Source: Aureitalea marina
GTDB lineage: Bacteria > Bacteroidota > Bacteroidia > Flavobacteriales > Flavobacteriaceae
Length of the DNA: 64,000 nucleotides
Reading direction: 5' to 3'
NCBI RefSeq assembly: GCF_002943755.1
Contig: NZ_MQUB01000001.1
Location: forward strand, 2,893,653 to 2,957,652
Shown here: positions 17,638-26,515 of the stretch, piece after piece
Layout of the letters: each line of letters opens with the position of its first letter
Numbering within the stretch: position 1 is the first letter of the stretch
The notes under the pieces: model-generated
What the model saw: only the letters and a program-made list of their open reading frames with translations
What the model was told of the DNA's origin: nothing
The model's database searches: none
Program-made: the position numbers and the translations under genes

Positions 17638-18154
17638 ACAGTTCTTGTAGTTTTTCAGTCCGTTCTGCAATTTTTTTAAAATAATAATAATCAGCAGTTA
17701 TTTCTGCGTCATTCTTCCCAACAATTTCTCTTCTATTTGTATCGTCATAGATTGTACTGTTCTCAATAATCGATTGTAATCTCAGTTTTTCAAATTCATC
17801 CGTCCTATTATTTTCAATAGAGTAATGTTTTTCAAGAGAATCAATGAGTTTAGTTCTGAACTCAATTCTATCGCTTGACTCAAAATATTCAAGAAGAGCT
17901 GATCCAACTGAAATCTGCTCTATGTTATCAGAAGACAATATTATTTTTATTAGAAAATCTGTTGATATTCCAGTTTTTTTCATCATCACAGGATAACCAC
18001 CTCCGTGGTATTCAGAACGCAATCTTAATTTCAGCCACTTTGAATCATCCTCCGGATTTATATATTCCGTTGTCCAATCAAATTCGGTCTTATCAATTCG
18101 AATAAATTTGAGTTCAAGTTTTTTGATTATTTCTATATCAGAAGTGAATATCAT
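17636..18154 (-). CDS. Cytoplasmic protein of unknown function
   Basis: A 172-residue soluble protein with no signal peptide or membrane segment. It has a Gly-rich turn (RSEYHGGGYPVMMKKTGI) in the first half and charged helices in the second. Its TAG stop overlaps the boundary box. An open frame continues 35 codons upstream through attC-like site 22, but I take the ATG 15 bases from the cassette end. No family was recognised; immunity-type proteins of similar size and composition exist, but that is a guess. Confidence 0.68.
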   Translation of the reverse strand: MIFTSDIEIIKKLELKFIRIDKTEFDWTTEYINPEDDSKWLKLRLRSEYHGGGYPVMMKKTGISTDFLIKIILSSDNIEQISVGSALLEYFESSDRIEFRTKLIDSLEKHYSIENNRTDEFEKLRLQSIIENSTIYDDTNRREIVGKNDAEITADYYYFKKIAERTEKLQEL

Positions 18155-18166
18155 TTTCAGAATTGT

Positions 18167-18359
18167 AGCTAACGGTCTCGTATAAGAGCCGTACGGCTCT
18201 ATGACTTGCCTTGCGTTGGGTTTTGGCGAAGCCAAAAAATTGGCCCGAAGGCGAGGCAAGTCTTTGCGTTTGTTTTGTTAGTTAATGTTCGGTTTTTGTT
18301 TAAAGTGATCTTGCTTTGATGATTACCAAACTGAGTATGGCTCTTATGCGTTGTTGTAA
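18167..18359 (-). repeat. attC-like site 22 (family A)
   Basis: Boxes are AGCTAAC and GTTGTAA, 193 bases, with regular family A structure. Confidence 0.9.
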
Positions 18360-18367
18360 AACGTTTT

Positions 18368-18772
18368 TTATTCATTTTTTAAGTCAGTCCATAGTTTATA
18401 TGCTCCGAGAAAAAGTCCGAATGGAAGACAAATTCCAAACAATCCAACAAGTTCCTTTTCAGAGACGGCTTTTTCAATGAACACATAAATCAAAATGAAC
18501 GAACAGATTATTCCAAATACTGCAAAGAGCTTTAACATTGCCGTTCCGACAATTTTATTAAAACTGTTGAGCATTCGAGTTGAGTCTTTTGAAAGAGTTG
18601 AAAAAAACCAATAGAGCATATGAAACCCAACATTTATTCCTATTAGGGCAAAAAACCGTTCTTTAAGGTCAATATCAGTCAAAAAAATGACCAGAAGAAT
18701 GCTGAAAATCAGGTTCACATATCCGAAGATTTTGTAATATTTTTTTATGTAAGATTGACTGATTGTTAGCAT
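18368..18772 (-). CDS. Small four-helix membrane protein
   Basis: A 134-residue protein with four hydrophobic segments (about 16-31, 40-57, 77-98 and 106-124). The first loop contains TDIDLKERF. No motif of a known transporter or enzyme was seen. It is the gene of cassette 22. Confidence 0.7.
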   Translation of the reverse strand: MLTISQSYIKKYYKIFGYVNLIFSILLVIFLTDIDLKERFFALIGINVGFHMLYWFFSTLSKDSTRMLNSFNKIVGTAMLKLFAVFGIICSFILIYVFIEKAVSEKELVGLFGICLPFGLFLGAYKLWTDLKNE

Positions 18773-18795
18773 TCAGATTGCGCTTTGTAAATGTT

Positions 18796-18988
18796 TTACA
18801 ACGGTTTCGTATAAGAGCCGTACGGCTCTAAGGCTTGCCTGGCGCTGGGTTTTGGCGGAGCCAAAAAATTGGCCCGAAGGCGAGGCAAGTCTTTGCGATT
18901 ACTTTGTTAGTTAATGTTTGTTTTTTGTTTCAATTGATCTTGCTTTGAGCTTTACCACACCGAGTATGGCTTTTATGCGTTGTTGGCA
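18796..18988 (-). repeat. attC-like site 23 (family A)
   Basis: Boxes are TTACAAC and GTTGGCA, 193 bases, with regular family A structure. Confidence 0.9.
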
Positions 18989-18995
18989 AATGTAT

Positions 18996-19508
18996 TTAAT
19001 CATCATTCCAAGACATTCTGATTTGACTTTGGCCACACCTTTTCAAGGAAGAAATCAGGCCTTCTTTATTGTGATACATTTGAAGCTCTTCGGGGACTAG
19101 ATCGTTTATCACTTCAATTGCCAAATCCAATTCTTGATGATAATAATTTTGGACTTGAATTTGTTTTGTTTTGCCATTTTTTGTGAATTTATAAACTTTA
19201 ATATCACCGTCGGCAATACATGGGTTGGAATAAAATACTCCCAGGCTATCCAGATTAATACCTGACAATTTTCTGATTTCTTTCACCGGTAAGTTTGTCT
19301 TAGTATAAAGGATGCTATCCTTTTCGTTTTCTAATTCTCCACGAAAAAGAACTGTTAGTTTTTGGTTGGAAACTTTATATAAAATTGAGTAAGCTCTAGA
19401 GTAATCGTAATCAGCAACCGACAATTCAAATGGTTCAATGGGCTGCGAATCGCATGAACACAATAGTATTGCTATGATTAATAAAAAAATGGCGCTTATG
19501 TGTCTCAT
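18996..19508 (-). CDS. Lipoprotein of unknown family
   Basis: A 170-residue protein with the lipobox LLCSC at about residue 18 (MRHISAIFLLIIAILLCSCD). The mature part is polar with two further Cys residues. The 29 codons open upstream lie in attC-like site 24 and are not taken as coding. It is the gene of cassette 23. Confidence 0.74.
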   Translation of the reverse strand: MRHISAIFLLIIAILLCSCDSQPIEPFELSVADYDYSRAYSILYKVSNQKLTVLFRGELENEKDSILYTKTNLPVKEIRKLSGINLDSLGVFYSNPCIADGDIKVYKFTKNGKTKQIQVQNYYHQELDLAIEVINDLVPEELQMYHNKEGLISSLKRCGQSQIRMSWNDD

Positions 19509-19513
19509 ATGTT

Positions 19514-19710
19514 TGCCAACGGTTTCGTATAAAAACTCGGTGCGACTCAGGCACTTGCCTGCGTCGATTCCGGCTTTGCCGGAAAATTGGGGCAAAGGCA
19601 GGGCAAGTGCTCTGCCGTTTGCTTTGTTTGTCTAGCCAAGTTAGTAATTTCTGGGAGCGAGTAAATACGTATTTCCCGCATTTCGCACTGGTTTTTATGC
19701 GTTGTTGGGT
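19514..19710 (-). repeat. attC-like site 24 (family B)
   Basis: Boxes are TGCCAAC and GTTGGGT, 197 bases, with regular family B structure. Confidence 0.88.
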
Positions 19711-19728
19711 ATTGTTGTTATCACGTTT

Positions 19729-20010
19729 TCAAATATGGTATTTTGTGATTATTGCAATTAGAAGAAAAATTGCCAGAACATACCTCATCCAATTTATGTC
19801 CTTTTTCTTGACCAATAAATACCCGTAGCCCACTCCAAGTAATCCAATAAAGGCATTGACATAGAATATCCAAGCTCTACTTGGATTGCAAATTTTCCCT
19901 TCTTGAAGCTCAAAATATATCGAGTAGAAGTTGAATAATGATCGTAATGCACTCGTTAACCAGAGAGCAGAAACTGTAATAATTAATATAGCTAAAACTC
20001 TACGTTTCAA
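19729..20010 (-). CDS. Small membrane protein, probable TTG start
   Basis: A protein of about 93 residues with three hydrophobic segments. No ATG is available between the cassette end and the first membrane segment. A TTG codon gives MKRRVLAILIITVSALW, a sensible membrane-protein start. A longer reading would require translation from inside attC-like site 25. No family was recognised. It is the gene of cassette 24. Confidence 0.6.
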   Translation of the reverse strand: MKRRVLAILIITVSALWLTSALRSLFNFYSIYFELQEGKICNPSRAWIFYVNAFIGLLGVGYGYLLVKKKDINWMRYVLAIFLLIAIITKYHI

Positions 20011-20028
20011 TTGCGTTTTGACAATGAT

Positions 20029-20221
20029 ACCCAACGGTTTCGTATAAGAGCCGTACGGCTCTATGACTTGCCTGGCGCTTGGTTTTGGCGGAGCCAAAAG
20101 ATTGGCCCGAAGGCGAGGCAAGTCCTTGTGATTGTTTTGTTAGTTAAAGTTCGGTTTTTGTTTCAATTGATCTCACTTTGATTCTTTCTAAACGGAGTAT
20201 GGCTTTTATGCGTTGTTGGGG
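20029..20221 (-). repeat. attC-like site 25 (family A)
   Basis: Boxes are ACCCAAC and GTTGGGG, 193 bases. The adjacent gene ends inside it. Confidence 0.9.
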
Positions 20222-20535
20222 GCAGTTATTTTTATTTCATCTTCATTGGGGAGTGACGTAAGAGGACTAAAGTCTACTTTCCAAATATCTAACTCATAAA
20301 GAGAGCCTTGTTTGTCAATTGTCAACTCGAAATCAACGTGAGTGCCATCGCTATCTGTAAACCAACCTGCAACTAACTGTTTTGCCCTAGATTGCTCACC
20401 CGTGATGTCGAACGAAATTGACCCCATATTACCATCCTTCATTGACAACACCATTCTCGGTATCACAACGTCTGAATTTGAATGTTTCAATAGAGTCGAA
20501 ACGAATTGCTCTTCTTTATCGGTTATCTCCCTCAT
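20206..20535 (-). CDS. Small cytoplasmic protein, DUF6984-like
   Basis: A 109-residue soluble protein. Its layout (EEQFVSTLLKH, then DGNMGSISFDI, then a C-terminal strand region) recalls small DUF6984-type proteins, a tentative match. The last residues (APNNA) and the stop codon are encoded by attC-like site 25. It is the gene of cassette 25. Confidence 0.65.
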   Translation of the reverse strand: MREITDKEEQFVSTLLKHSNSDVVIPRMVLSMKDGNMGSISFDITGEQSRAKQLVAGWFTDSDGTHVDFELTIDKQGSLYELDIWKVDFSPLTSLPNEDEIKITAPNNA

Positions 20536-20546
20536 ACTTTAATTGC

Positions 20547-20730
20547 CCCCAACGGTCCTGGCTATGACTTCGGTGGGCCACAGGGCCCGGCGAACGTTAA
20601 GCGCCGGAAGTTGGCCCGGGCCAGTGAGCCGGGTTTTTGCGTTGTTGTTTGTTTTAAGTTGTTATTAGTTTTCACTTGATCAATTATCGGTCCAGAACAA
20701 TAACCCGCTGAGTTATAGCCGTTGTTGGGC
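20547..20730 (-). repeat. attC-like site 26 (family D)
   Basis: Boxes are CCCCAAC and GTTGGGC, 184 bases, with regular family D structure. Confidence 0.87.
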
Positions 20731-20738
20731 ATAGTTTT

Positions 20739-21362
20739 TTATTTCACTTTTATTTTCGGGTCGCTTTTTCGTCCACGTTTATTTTCGTTCTGATATTTTC
20801 GTCTCTGTTTCGCAATTTCGTAAAGTACAATTCCAGATGAAGTTCCTAAATTCAAACTTTCAATGATTCCGAACATTTCGATTTGGATACAAGCTTCACT
20901 ATTTTCAACTGCCAATTCACTAATTCCGCGAGATTCATTTCCAAACCAAACCGCAAGTCTTTTTTGCGTAAAATTTCCCTCGTGTAGAATCACGTTTGTT
21001 TTTCCTTTTATGTGTGGTGAAGTCACAACTGAAGTAAATCTGTTATTATTCAGATGATCAATGCATGCTTGAGTGCTTTTAAATGTCTTCACAAAACTCC
21101 ATTTAATTGCAGAAACAGAAGGTTTAATCAAAGAACGTCTTTCACGCATATCTTGCCAATCTTCTGGAAGTCGTCCTTGACTGTCCACAACATATAGCTT
21201 TTCAACTCCAAGAGCATTTATATTTCGAATTACAGTTCCGATATTTTTAATCATATTCGGTTCTTCCAGAACTGCAATCAGATTTTTACATCTATGTTCT
21301 TTTATTTCATCCGCTCTTTTTCTTAAAGAACTTTTTTCCTTTATTTCGGTTTCTTCGCTCAT
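20739..21362 (-). CDS. TrmH/SpoU-family RNA 2'-O-methyltransferase
   Basis: A 207-residue SPOUT-type methyltransferase that would use S-adenosylmethionine to methylate a ribose 2'-OH in tRNA or rRNA. All three family motifs are visible: NIGTVIRN at residues 40-47, VWFGNESRGIS in the middle, and ESLNLGTSSGIVLYE near the C-terminus. Basic tails at both ends fit RNA binding. No separate N-terminal RNA-binding domain is present. It is the clearest housekeeping-type enzyme among the cassettes; the target base cannot be told from sequence. Confidence 0.9.
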   Translation of the reverse strand: MSEETEIKEKSSLRKRADEIKEHRCKNLIAVLEEPNMIKNIGTVIRNINALGVEKLYVVDSQGRLPEDWQDMRERRSLIKPSVSAIKWSFVKTFKSTQACIDHLNNNRFTSVVTSPHIKGKTNVILHEGNFTQKRLAVWFGNESRGISELAVENSEACIQIEMFGIIESLNLGTSSGIVLYEIAKQRRKYQNENKRGRKSDPKIKVK

Positions 21363-21374
21363 TTCTCAAATTAT

Positions 21375-21567
21375 GCCCAACGGTTTCGTATAAGAGCCGT
21401 ACGGCTCTATGACTTGCCTGGCGCTGGGTTTTGGCGGAGCCAAAAAATTGGCCCGAAGGCGAGGCAAGTCCTTGCGTTTGTTTATTTAGTTAAAGTTCGG
21501 TTTTAGTTTCAATGGATCTTGTTCTGAGTCTTACCACACTGAGTATGGCTTTTATGCGTTGTTAGCT
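21375..21567 (-). repeat. attC-like site 27 (family A)
   Basis: Boxes are GCCCAAC and GTTAGCT, 193 bases. The adjacent gene ends inside it. Confidence 0.9.
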
Positions 21568-21980
21568 ACAGTTTTTTTCGGTTTCCGTTTTGGTTTAATG
21601 TCAGCCAAAAGTCTCTTCTTGTCGAAAACAAATCGTTTGGATTGCCTGTCAGATATAAACCCGTAATCAGTCCACATTATTTCAGCTCCATCCTCAATAT
21701 TATCATCATAGATTGGTAAAAGTTCTCCAATGCCAACGAAAGTCCATTCCATTTCGATTTTATCAGAATTAATGAATTTATATTCAGCTTCTTTTCCTAG
21801 TTTAACGGCTTTGTCGAATGCCTTTTCAGGAGAACTTGCTTTGATCAGATGATAATTGCCCCAAGTCGTAACTCTTCGTAAGTCTTGTTTTTCATTTCGA
21901 TCGACTGGTTCACATTTCTCAACAATTTCAACTATGTACCAATCTCCGTTTTCGTTCGATATTTTTTCTTGGGTTTTCAT
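21552..21980 (-). CDS. DUF4288-like protein
   Basis: A 142-residue cytoplasmic protein. The features WYIVEIVEKCEP, TTWGNYHLIKASSPEKAFDKA and FVGIGELLPIYDD match the DUF4288 family, whose function is unknown. The C-terminal tail VANNA and the stop codon come from attC-like site 27, after a basic stretch (KPKRKPKK). It is the gene of cassette 27. Confidence 0.82.
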   Translation of the reverse strand: MKTQEKISNENGDWYIVEIVEKCEPVDRNEKQDLRRVTTWGNYHLIKASSPEKAFDKAVKLGKEAEYKFINSDKIEMEWTFVGIGELLPIYDDNIEDGAEIMWTDYGFISDRQSKRFVFDKKRLLADIKPKRKPKKTVANNA

Positions 21981-21994
21981 TCTTTATAAATTGT

Positions 21995-22061
21995 AGCTAA
22001 CGTTTAGTATATGAAGCGTAGCATCCCGAAGGGTGCTATGATTTCATATACAGTGTTAGCA
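21995..22061 (-). repeat. attC-like site 28 (short singleton)
   Basis: A 67-base site with boxes AGCTAAC and GTTAGCA. The stem GTATATGAA/TTCATATAC is followed by a small internal loop, then GTAGCATCCC/GGGTGCTAT with G-T pairs on the plus strand and a four-base loop. Confidence 0.87.
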
Positions 22062-22553
22062 GTTTTTATTTTTTTCATTTTGACGATTCCACACGCGTGT
22101 TACATTTTCCACATTCTGGTTGGTCATTTTTTGAGTTCTGATAAGAGTTCTCACACCATGAATCATAATCATTGATGCTTTTCCAGTTTCAATGAAATAT
22201 TTCAATTCATTACCATTTTCAAGTTCAACTAACCCAAATGTTACTTGGTCCTCTTTGTATCCCTTAAAATCTCCATATCCTTTGTCTGTTGCTCCTGATA
22301 AACTTTCAGCTCTTTCTTTTCCGTTCTCTACTGTAACAAATTTCTGGGTAGTTAAAATGCTATAGTTTTCTCCATCAATTAAAGTCGAACAGATTATCAG
22401 TTCATCTTCAATTAAGTTTAATGAAAGTCCTTGATAGGGAAAGTCTATATTCGATTCATAAAACTTTGTCCATTTAAAATCATATGGTTTCATTGTACTT
22501 CTCTTTATGGAAGCAATAGAAATATTATGTATCGATTTATCTGACTTTCTCAT
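22056..22553 (-). CDS. Cytoplasmic protein of unknown function
   Basis: A 165-residue soluble protein with beta-rich character. Translation may start at the ATG next to the cassette end or at an internal ATG 20 codons later (MKPYDFKWTKFYE), which begins the more regular part. The TAA stop is formed by the boundary box. No family was recognised. It is the gene of cassette 28. Confidence 0.68.
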   Translation of the reverse strand: MRKSDKSIHNISIASIKRSTMKPYDFKWTKFYESNIDFPYQGLSLNLIEDELIICSTLIDGENYSILTTQKFVTVENGKERAESLSGATDKGYGDFKGYKEDQVTFGLVELENGNELKYFIETGKASMIMIHGVRTLIRTQKMTNQNVENVTRVWNRQNEKNKNC

Positions 22554-22563
22554 TTCTAATTAC

Positions 22564-22616
22564 TGCTAACGTTCAGTATAAGCGGTCGTTTTAATGCCGC
22601 TTATACATTGTTAGGT
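22564..22616 (-). repeat. attC-like site 29 (shortest, 53 bases)
   Basis: Boxes are TGCTAAC and GTTAGGT. A perfect 10-base-pair stem (GTATAAGCGG at 22576-22585 with CCGCTTATAC at 22597-22606) closes an 11-base loop. It may represent the minimal form of a working site. Confidence 0.87.
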
Positions 22617-23920
22617 ACAGTTTTAAATGTGTTTGGATAACTACCGATATCGAAATCAACTATTTTACTTTCGCAAACTTGTTTCAGGACTTTGTGGTCG
22701 TCCGAGGCTTGCTTTCTATCATATGTTTGAGAGTTGCTTTCTGAATCCGTGCAGAGTTTTATCAATTGTTCTTCTGTAAAATGACGTAGATTAGGCTCTA
22801 TTTCATAAGAAAATACAAGATCAGCGTCATTGTAATTTCTAGCACTTGAATATCTCCAAACAAGATAATCACAAACTTCATTGATATATCCTTTCGACAG
22901 ACCGATACTAATAAATCTAGCTGAAGCTGTTGATAATGGCCTCTTGACCCAAGTGTTATCATAGTACTCACCAATTATAGCCTTTACTACATTTAGGTGT
23001 TCTAAATAGGAAGCACTTAAAAACCAAGCTACTAGCTTTGCACTATTGTCGTTTTCCACATGCTTATTTACTAAAAGATGAACGTCATCTCTAAACTCCT
23101 GATATAAGAAGTGACTTTCAGCTATGAAGCGAATAAATAAGTTAATTTGCTGTGAAGCATTATGAATATTACTAAAATAGGTTTGCTCAGACTTTATTTT
23201 TTCAATACAAGCTTCTGTATTGCGTTTAAATAATAAATATAATACCCTGTAATTAATAATTCTATTTTCATCAGCATCAGGATTGTCAAGTTTGTAAATA
23301 AACTTCCATATCTCTCTGAACAGATTAACCTCTACAGCACTTGAAAGATTATTTAGATACTTTGATATAACATACTTCTCTAAGCTTTCTTCATCAATTA
23401 AAATATCTTTCTTATCTGCTATATCAAGTAATATTGTAGTCAATATCTTTTTAGATAATAGAGGAGGTTTAAGAAATAGCATCTCCAACATGTTACGAAT
23501 GTGAGAAGCTACAGTTTCTTTATTAGGTGTGTACAGCTTATTTTCTTTGTTTATGACAGGATGTGCGCACAAATGCCTCAGACTTTGAAGTGATTTTATT
23601 AATGTATAGTCTGAATTATCAATTATGCTTGTTCTCGTTTTTATTTTCTCAATAATTTCTTTCTCCCAATCAGGATTAGTTGGGTGATCATCCTGAAATT
23701 GCTTGGTTTCAGTTAAGATACTTTTAGCATTACTGTCGGAGTAAATTTCATCCAGCGTTTCCAGCTTTGCTATAATATCACAAATTACAACAGAATATAG
23801 TGTGACAATAGCAGCTCTATAATTACCATTGTAATAAGAATTAGCTACTTCTTTAAAATATTCACGGGTTTTGTCAGAATGAATATCATTAATTGAATTT
23901 TGTATACTAAAGTCGTTCAT
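22601..23920 (-). CDS. Large cytoplasmic protein with possible HEPN motif
   Basis: A 439-residue soluble protein, helical throughout. The segment YYNGNYRAAIVTLYSVVICD at residues 29-48 is typical of HEPN-like helical domains, and SLRHLCAHP includes Arg115 and His120, an R-x4-H pattern used as the active site of HEPN ribonucleases. The remaining 300 residues are not recognised. HEPN proteins are often toxins or defence effectors, so a defence role is plausible but unproven. The last residues (PNNV) and the stop are encoded by attC-like site 29. Confidence 0.7.
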   Translation of the reverse strand: MNDFSIQNSINDIHSDKTREYFKEVANSYYNGNYRAAIVTLYSVVICDIIAKLETLDEIYSDSNAKSILTETKQFQDDHPTNPDWEKEIIEKIKTRTSIIDNSDYTLIKSLQSLRHLCAHPVINKENKLYTPNKETVASHIRNMLEMLFLKPPLLSKKILTTILLDIADKKDILIDEESLEKYVISKYLNNLSSAVEVNLFREIWKFIYKLDNPDADENRIINYRVLYLLFKRNTEACIEKIKSEQTYFSNIHNASQQINLFIRFIAESHFLYQEFRDDVHLLVNKHVENDNSAKLVAWFLSASYLEHLNVVKAIIGEYYDNTWVKRPLSTASARFISIGLSKGYINEVCDYLVWRYSSARNYNDADLVFSYEIEPNLRHFTEEQLIKLCTDSESNSQTYDRKQASDDHKVLKQVCESKIVDFDIGSYPNTFKTVPNNV

Positions 23921-23931
23921 GTCTTAATTGT

Positions 23932-24124
23932 ACCTAACGGTTTCGTATAAGAGCCGTACGGCTCTGTGACTTGCCTTGCGCTGGGTTTTGGCGGAGCCAA
24001 AAAATTGGCCCGAAGGCGAGGCAAGTCTTTGCGTTCGTTTTGTTAGTTAATGTTCGGTTTTCGTTTCAAGTGATCTTGTTTTGATACTTACTACTCTGAG
24101 TATGGCTCTTATGCGTTGTTGTGC
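23932..24124 (-). repeat. attC-like site 30 (family A)
   Basis: Boxes are ACCTAAC and GTTGTGC, 193 bases, with regular family A structure. Confidence 0.9.
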
Positions 24125-24139
24125 ATAGTTATTTTTCAC

Positions 24140-24688
24140 TCAATTTTTTCCAATCAGCGAGTCTATCTCTTTTTTTGTAAAGTTATTTTCGCGGTAGAAT
24201 TTGTCCAACTGACTTTGATAATCAAATCTTGCGGAGTTTACTCGAGCAATTCCATCACTGATTCTGTCCCTAACTTCGAAATGGTTATTTTCGATTGAAT
24301 CAGTTATTAATTTTAGAAATAAAGGCATATCATTTTCATAATCTGAAACTCGATCTAAATATTCTACAGTGGTTTCAATCAGTTTTGAATTAGGCAATTT
24401 GTACTTTAAATTTTGTAATTCTCCTATACTTTTTTCGATACTGTCATTTAAATCAGCGGTTAGATTTAAAATTTCATTCATATCCTCAGTATAAAGGTTG
24501 GTTTTATCCTTTTTCGCGCTATTTAAAAATTTTCGTAATAGTGGATTTTTTTTGTCATAGATTATCTCTACGCGATCAAATGCTTTGCTCACGTTTTCTA
24601 ATTCTAACATTTTTAAATTTCGTTTGTCGTCATTCTCGCAAGAAAATAGGGCACAAATAATTACAATTAATAAGAAAGCTCTCTTCAT
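24140..24688 (-). CDS. Helical lipoprotein of unknown family
   Basis: A 182-residue protein with lipobox ALFSC at about residue 16. The mature part is charged and mostly helical, with likely coiled-coil stretches (LNDSIEKSIGELQNLKYKL). No family was recognised. The ATG used lies 24 bases from the cassette end; nine codons upstream are open but encode no signal sequence. Confidence 0.74.
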   Translation of the reverse strand: MKRAFLLIVIICALFSCENDDKRNLKMLELENVSKAFDRVEIIYDKKNPLLRKFLNSAKKDKTNLYTEDMNEILNLTADLNDSIEKSIGELQNLKYKLPNSKLIETTVEYLDRVSDYENDMPLFLKLITDSIENNHFEVRDRISDGIARVNSARFDYQSQLDKFYRENNFTKKEIDSLIGKN

Positions 24689-24711
24689 TAAGTATGGTTT
24701 TCCATAATTAT

Positions 24712-24904
24712 GCACAACGGTTTCGTATAAGAGCCGTACGGCTCTAAGACTTGCCTGGCGCTTGGTTTTGGCGGAGCCAAAAAATTGGCCCGAAGGCGAG
24801 GCAAGTCCTTGCGTTTATATTGTTAGTTAATGTTCGGTTTTAGTTTCAATTGATCTTGCTTTGGTTCTTACCAGGCTCAGTATGGCTTTTATGCGTTGTT
24901 GGCA
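24712..24904 (-). repeat. attC-like site 31 (family A)
   Basis: Boxes are GCACAAC and GTTGGCA, 193 bases, with regular family A structure. Confidence 0.9.
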
Positions 24905-24916
24905 CATGTTTTCGTT

Positions 24917-25531
24917 TTACATATTGTGATTGATCAAAATTACCAGTTGCTTTTCTGGAACGATTAAGTAGAAGTTGGTACTCCATTCATCTTGGTAGGA
25001 GTAATACGCCCCTGGTTGATTTGCAATTGTTCGAATAATTTTTTGTTGTTCCACTATTTCACCTTCCCAACCTCCATAGTTAGGGGTGACGAATTCCAAA
25101 ATGCGTTGTTCGTCTTCTTTAACTGGAGTTTTCGTCCATTTTATGTCAGCCAATTCATTCTTTGGGTAAATGTCAAAAAACTCATGACTTGGATTTCTAA
25201 AATAATCTGCAGTTTCCTCATTGAACTTATAAATGTCCAACGAATATCCTTCGCCACGAACACTAATATCTTCATAATTAAACTCCTCCCAGCTCCAGAA
25301 CTTTTTCCCTGTTAGTTCTGTAGTTCTACCCTTGATATGGAAGTTTTTTGAGAGAGGAAAAATTTGAAGCTCCCAAGTGATAAAGACTAGCAAAACAGTT
25401 AAAATGGATACTTGAATTGCAAATGATTTCTTCTTTCCTTTTTTATAAAGGCGGAATAACCGTATTACCCATACAAGTAGGCCAATTAGTAACCCAATGA
25501 GAATTATTAATATGAGTAGATAAAATTCCAT
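24917..25531 (-). CDS. Membrane protein with soluble C-terminal domain
   Basis: A 204-residue protein with two N-terminal membrane segments (about 4-27 and 39-57) and a C-terminal domain of about 140 residues rich in Trp, Tyr and Glu (FWSWEEFNYEDISVRGEG). No family was recognised. It is the gene of cassette 31. Confidence 0.72.
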   Translation of the reverse strand: MEFYLLILIILIGLLIGLLVWVIRLFRLYKKGKKKSFAIQVSILTVLLVFITWELQIFPLSKNFHIKGRTTELTGKKFWSWEEFNYEDISVRGEGYSLDIYKFNEETADYFRNPSHEFFDIYPKNELADIKWTKTPVKEDEQRILEFVTPNYGGWEGEIVEQQKIIRTIANQPGAYYSYQDEWSTNFYLIVPEKQLVILINHNM

Positions 25532-25543
25532 GCTTTAAATATG

Positions 25544-25736
25544 TGCCAACGGTTTCGTATAAGAGCCGTACGGCTCTATGACTTGCCTTGCGCTGGGTTT
25601 TGGCGGAGCCAAAAAGTTGGCCCGAAGGCGAGGCAAGTCTATGCGTTTGTTTTGTTAGTTAAAGTTCGTTTTTTGTTTCAAGTAATCTCACTTTGATGCT
25701 TACCACACCGAGTATGGCTTTTATGCGTTGTTGTAA
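25544..25736 (-). repeat. attC-like site 32 (family A)
   Basis: Boxes are TGCCAAC and GTTGTAA, 193 bases, with regular family A structure. Confidence 0.9.
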
Positions 25737-25743
25737 CCAGTTA

Positions 25744-26310
25744 TTAATTTACACTTAAGAATGCCTTAAGCACTTCCTCATCGTCCAATGGGTTTGCACC
25801 GCAATTGCCAAAACTAAGCTCAAGTATGCTCGATTCTTTCTCTACTACACAGAAAACTCTATCACATCCAACAGATGCGGCATAGTACCAAAACCAACCC
25901 GATAATACGGGTTGACTGTTGATCATAATAACGAATGGTTCACCAGTATACCGATACGTTACATCACTTAATTTTTTGACTCCACTTTTGGATAATGATA
26001 TTTTTTTTGAATCCCAATCAAAGAAGTTAATATCATTTTCGGTTAAGAAGGCCTTTTCTTCAATCTCACATAGTTGGATATTGATGTAGTTTCTGCAATA
26101 AACATCTGGTATCGATTCTGTTGAATTATATTGATTTATTAATTCATCTCTTTCAGATTGATCCATTTTAGAATATGAGTTTTCATTTAAGCATAACTTT
26201 TTTAGTAAATGGATTTCGAACCCTTTTAGCTTAGTCAAGTCAACGACCTTTTGACCAAATACAAAACCGGTAAAGAAAAGAAGTACAACGGTGAACAGAA
26301 AGTTTCTCAT
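25744..26310 (-). CDS. Exported protein of unknown family
   Basis: A 188-residue protein with a signal peptide (residues 1-19, ending VFGQ). Several Cys residues in the mature part (LCLNE, YCRNY, QLCEIE, GCDRVFCVV, GNCGAN) could form disulfides. No family was recognised. It is the gene of cassette 32. Confidence 0.73.
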   Translation of the reverse strand: MRNFLFTVVLLFFTGFVFGQKVVDLTKLKGFEIHLLKKLCLNENSYSKMDQSERDELINQYNSTESIPDVYCRNYINIQLCEIEEKAFLTENDINFFDWDSKKISLSKSGVKKLSDVTYRYTGEPFVIMINSQPVLSGWFWYYAASVGCDRVFCVVEKESSILELSFGNCGANPLDDEEVLKAFLSVN

Positions 26311-26316
26311 AATTGG

Positions 26317-26509
26317 TTACAACGGTTTCGTATAAGAGCCGTACGGCTCTGTGACTTGCCTGGCGCTTGGTTTTGGCGGAGCCAAAAAATTGGCCCGAAG
26401 GCGAGGCAAGTCCTTGCGTTTGTTTTGTTAGTTAATGTCCGGTTTTCGTTTCAATGGATCTTGCTTTGATGCTTACTACACTGAGTATGGCTTTTATGCG
26501 TTGTTGGCA
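26317..26509 (-). repeat. attC-like site 33 (family A)
   Basis: Boxes are TTACAAC and GTTGGCA, 193 bases, with regular family A structure. Confidence 0.9.
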
Positions 26510-26515
26510 ACTTTT

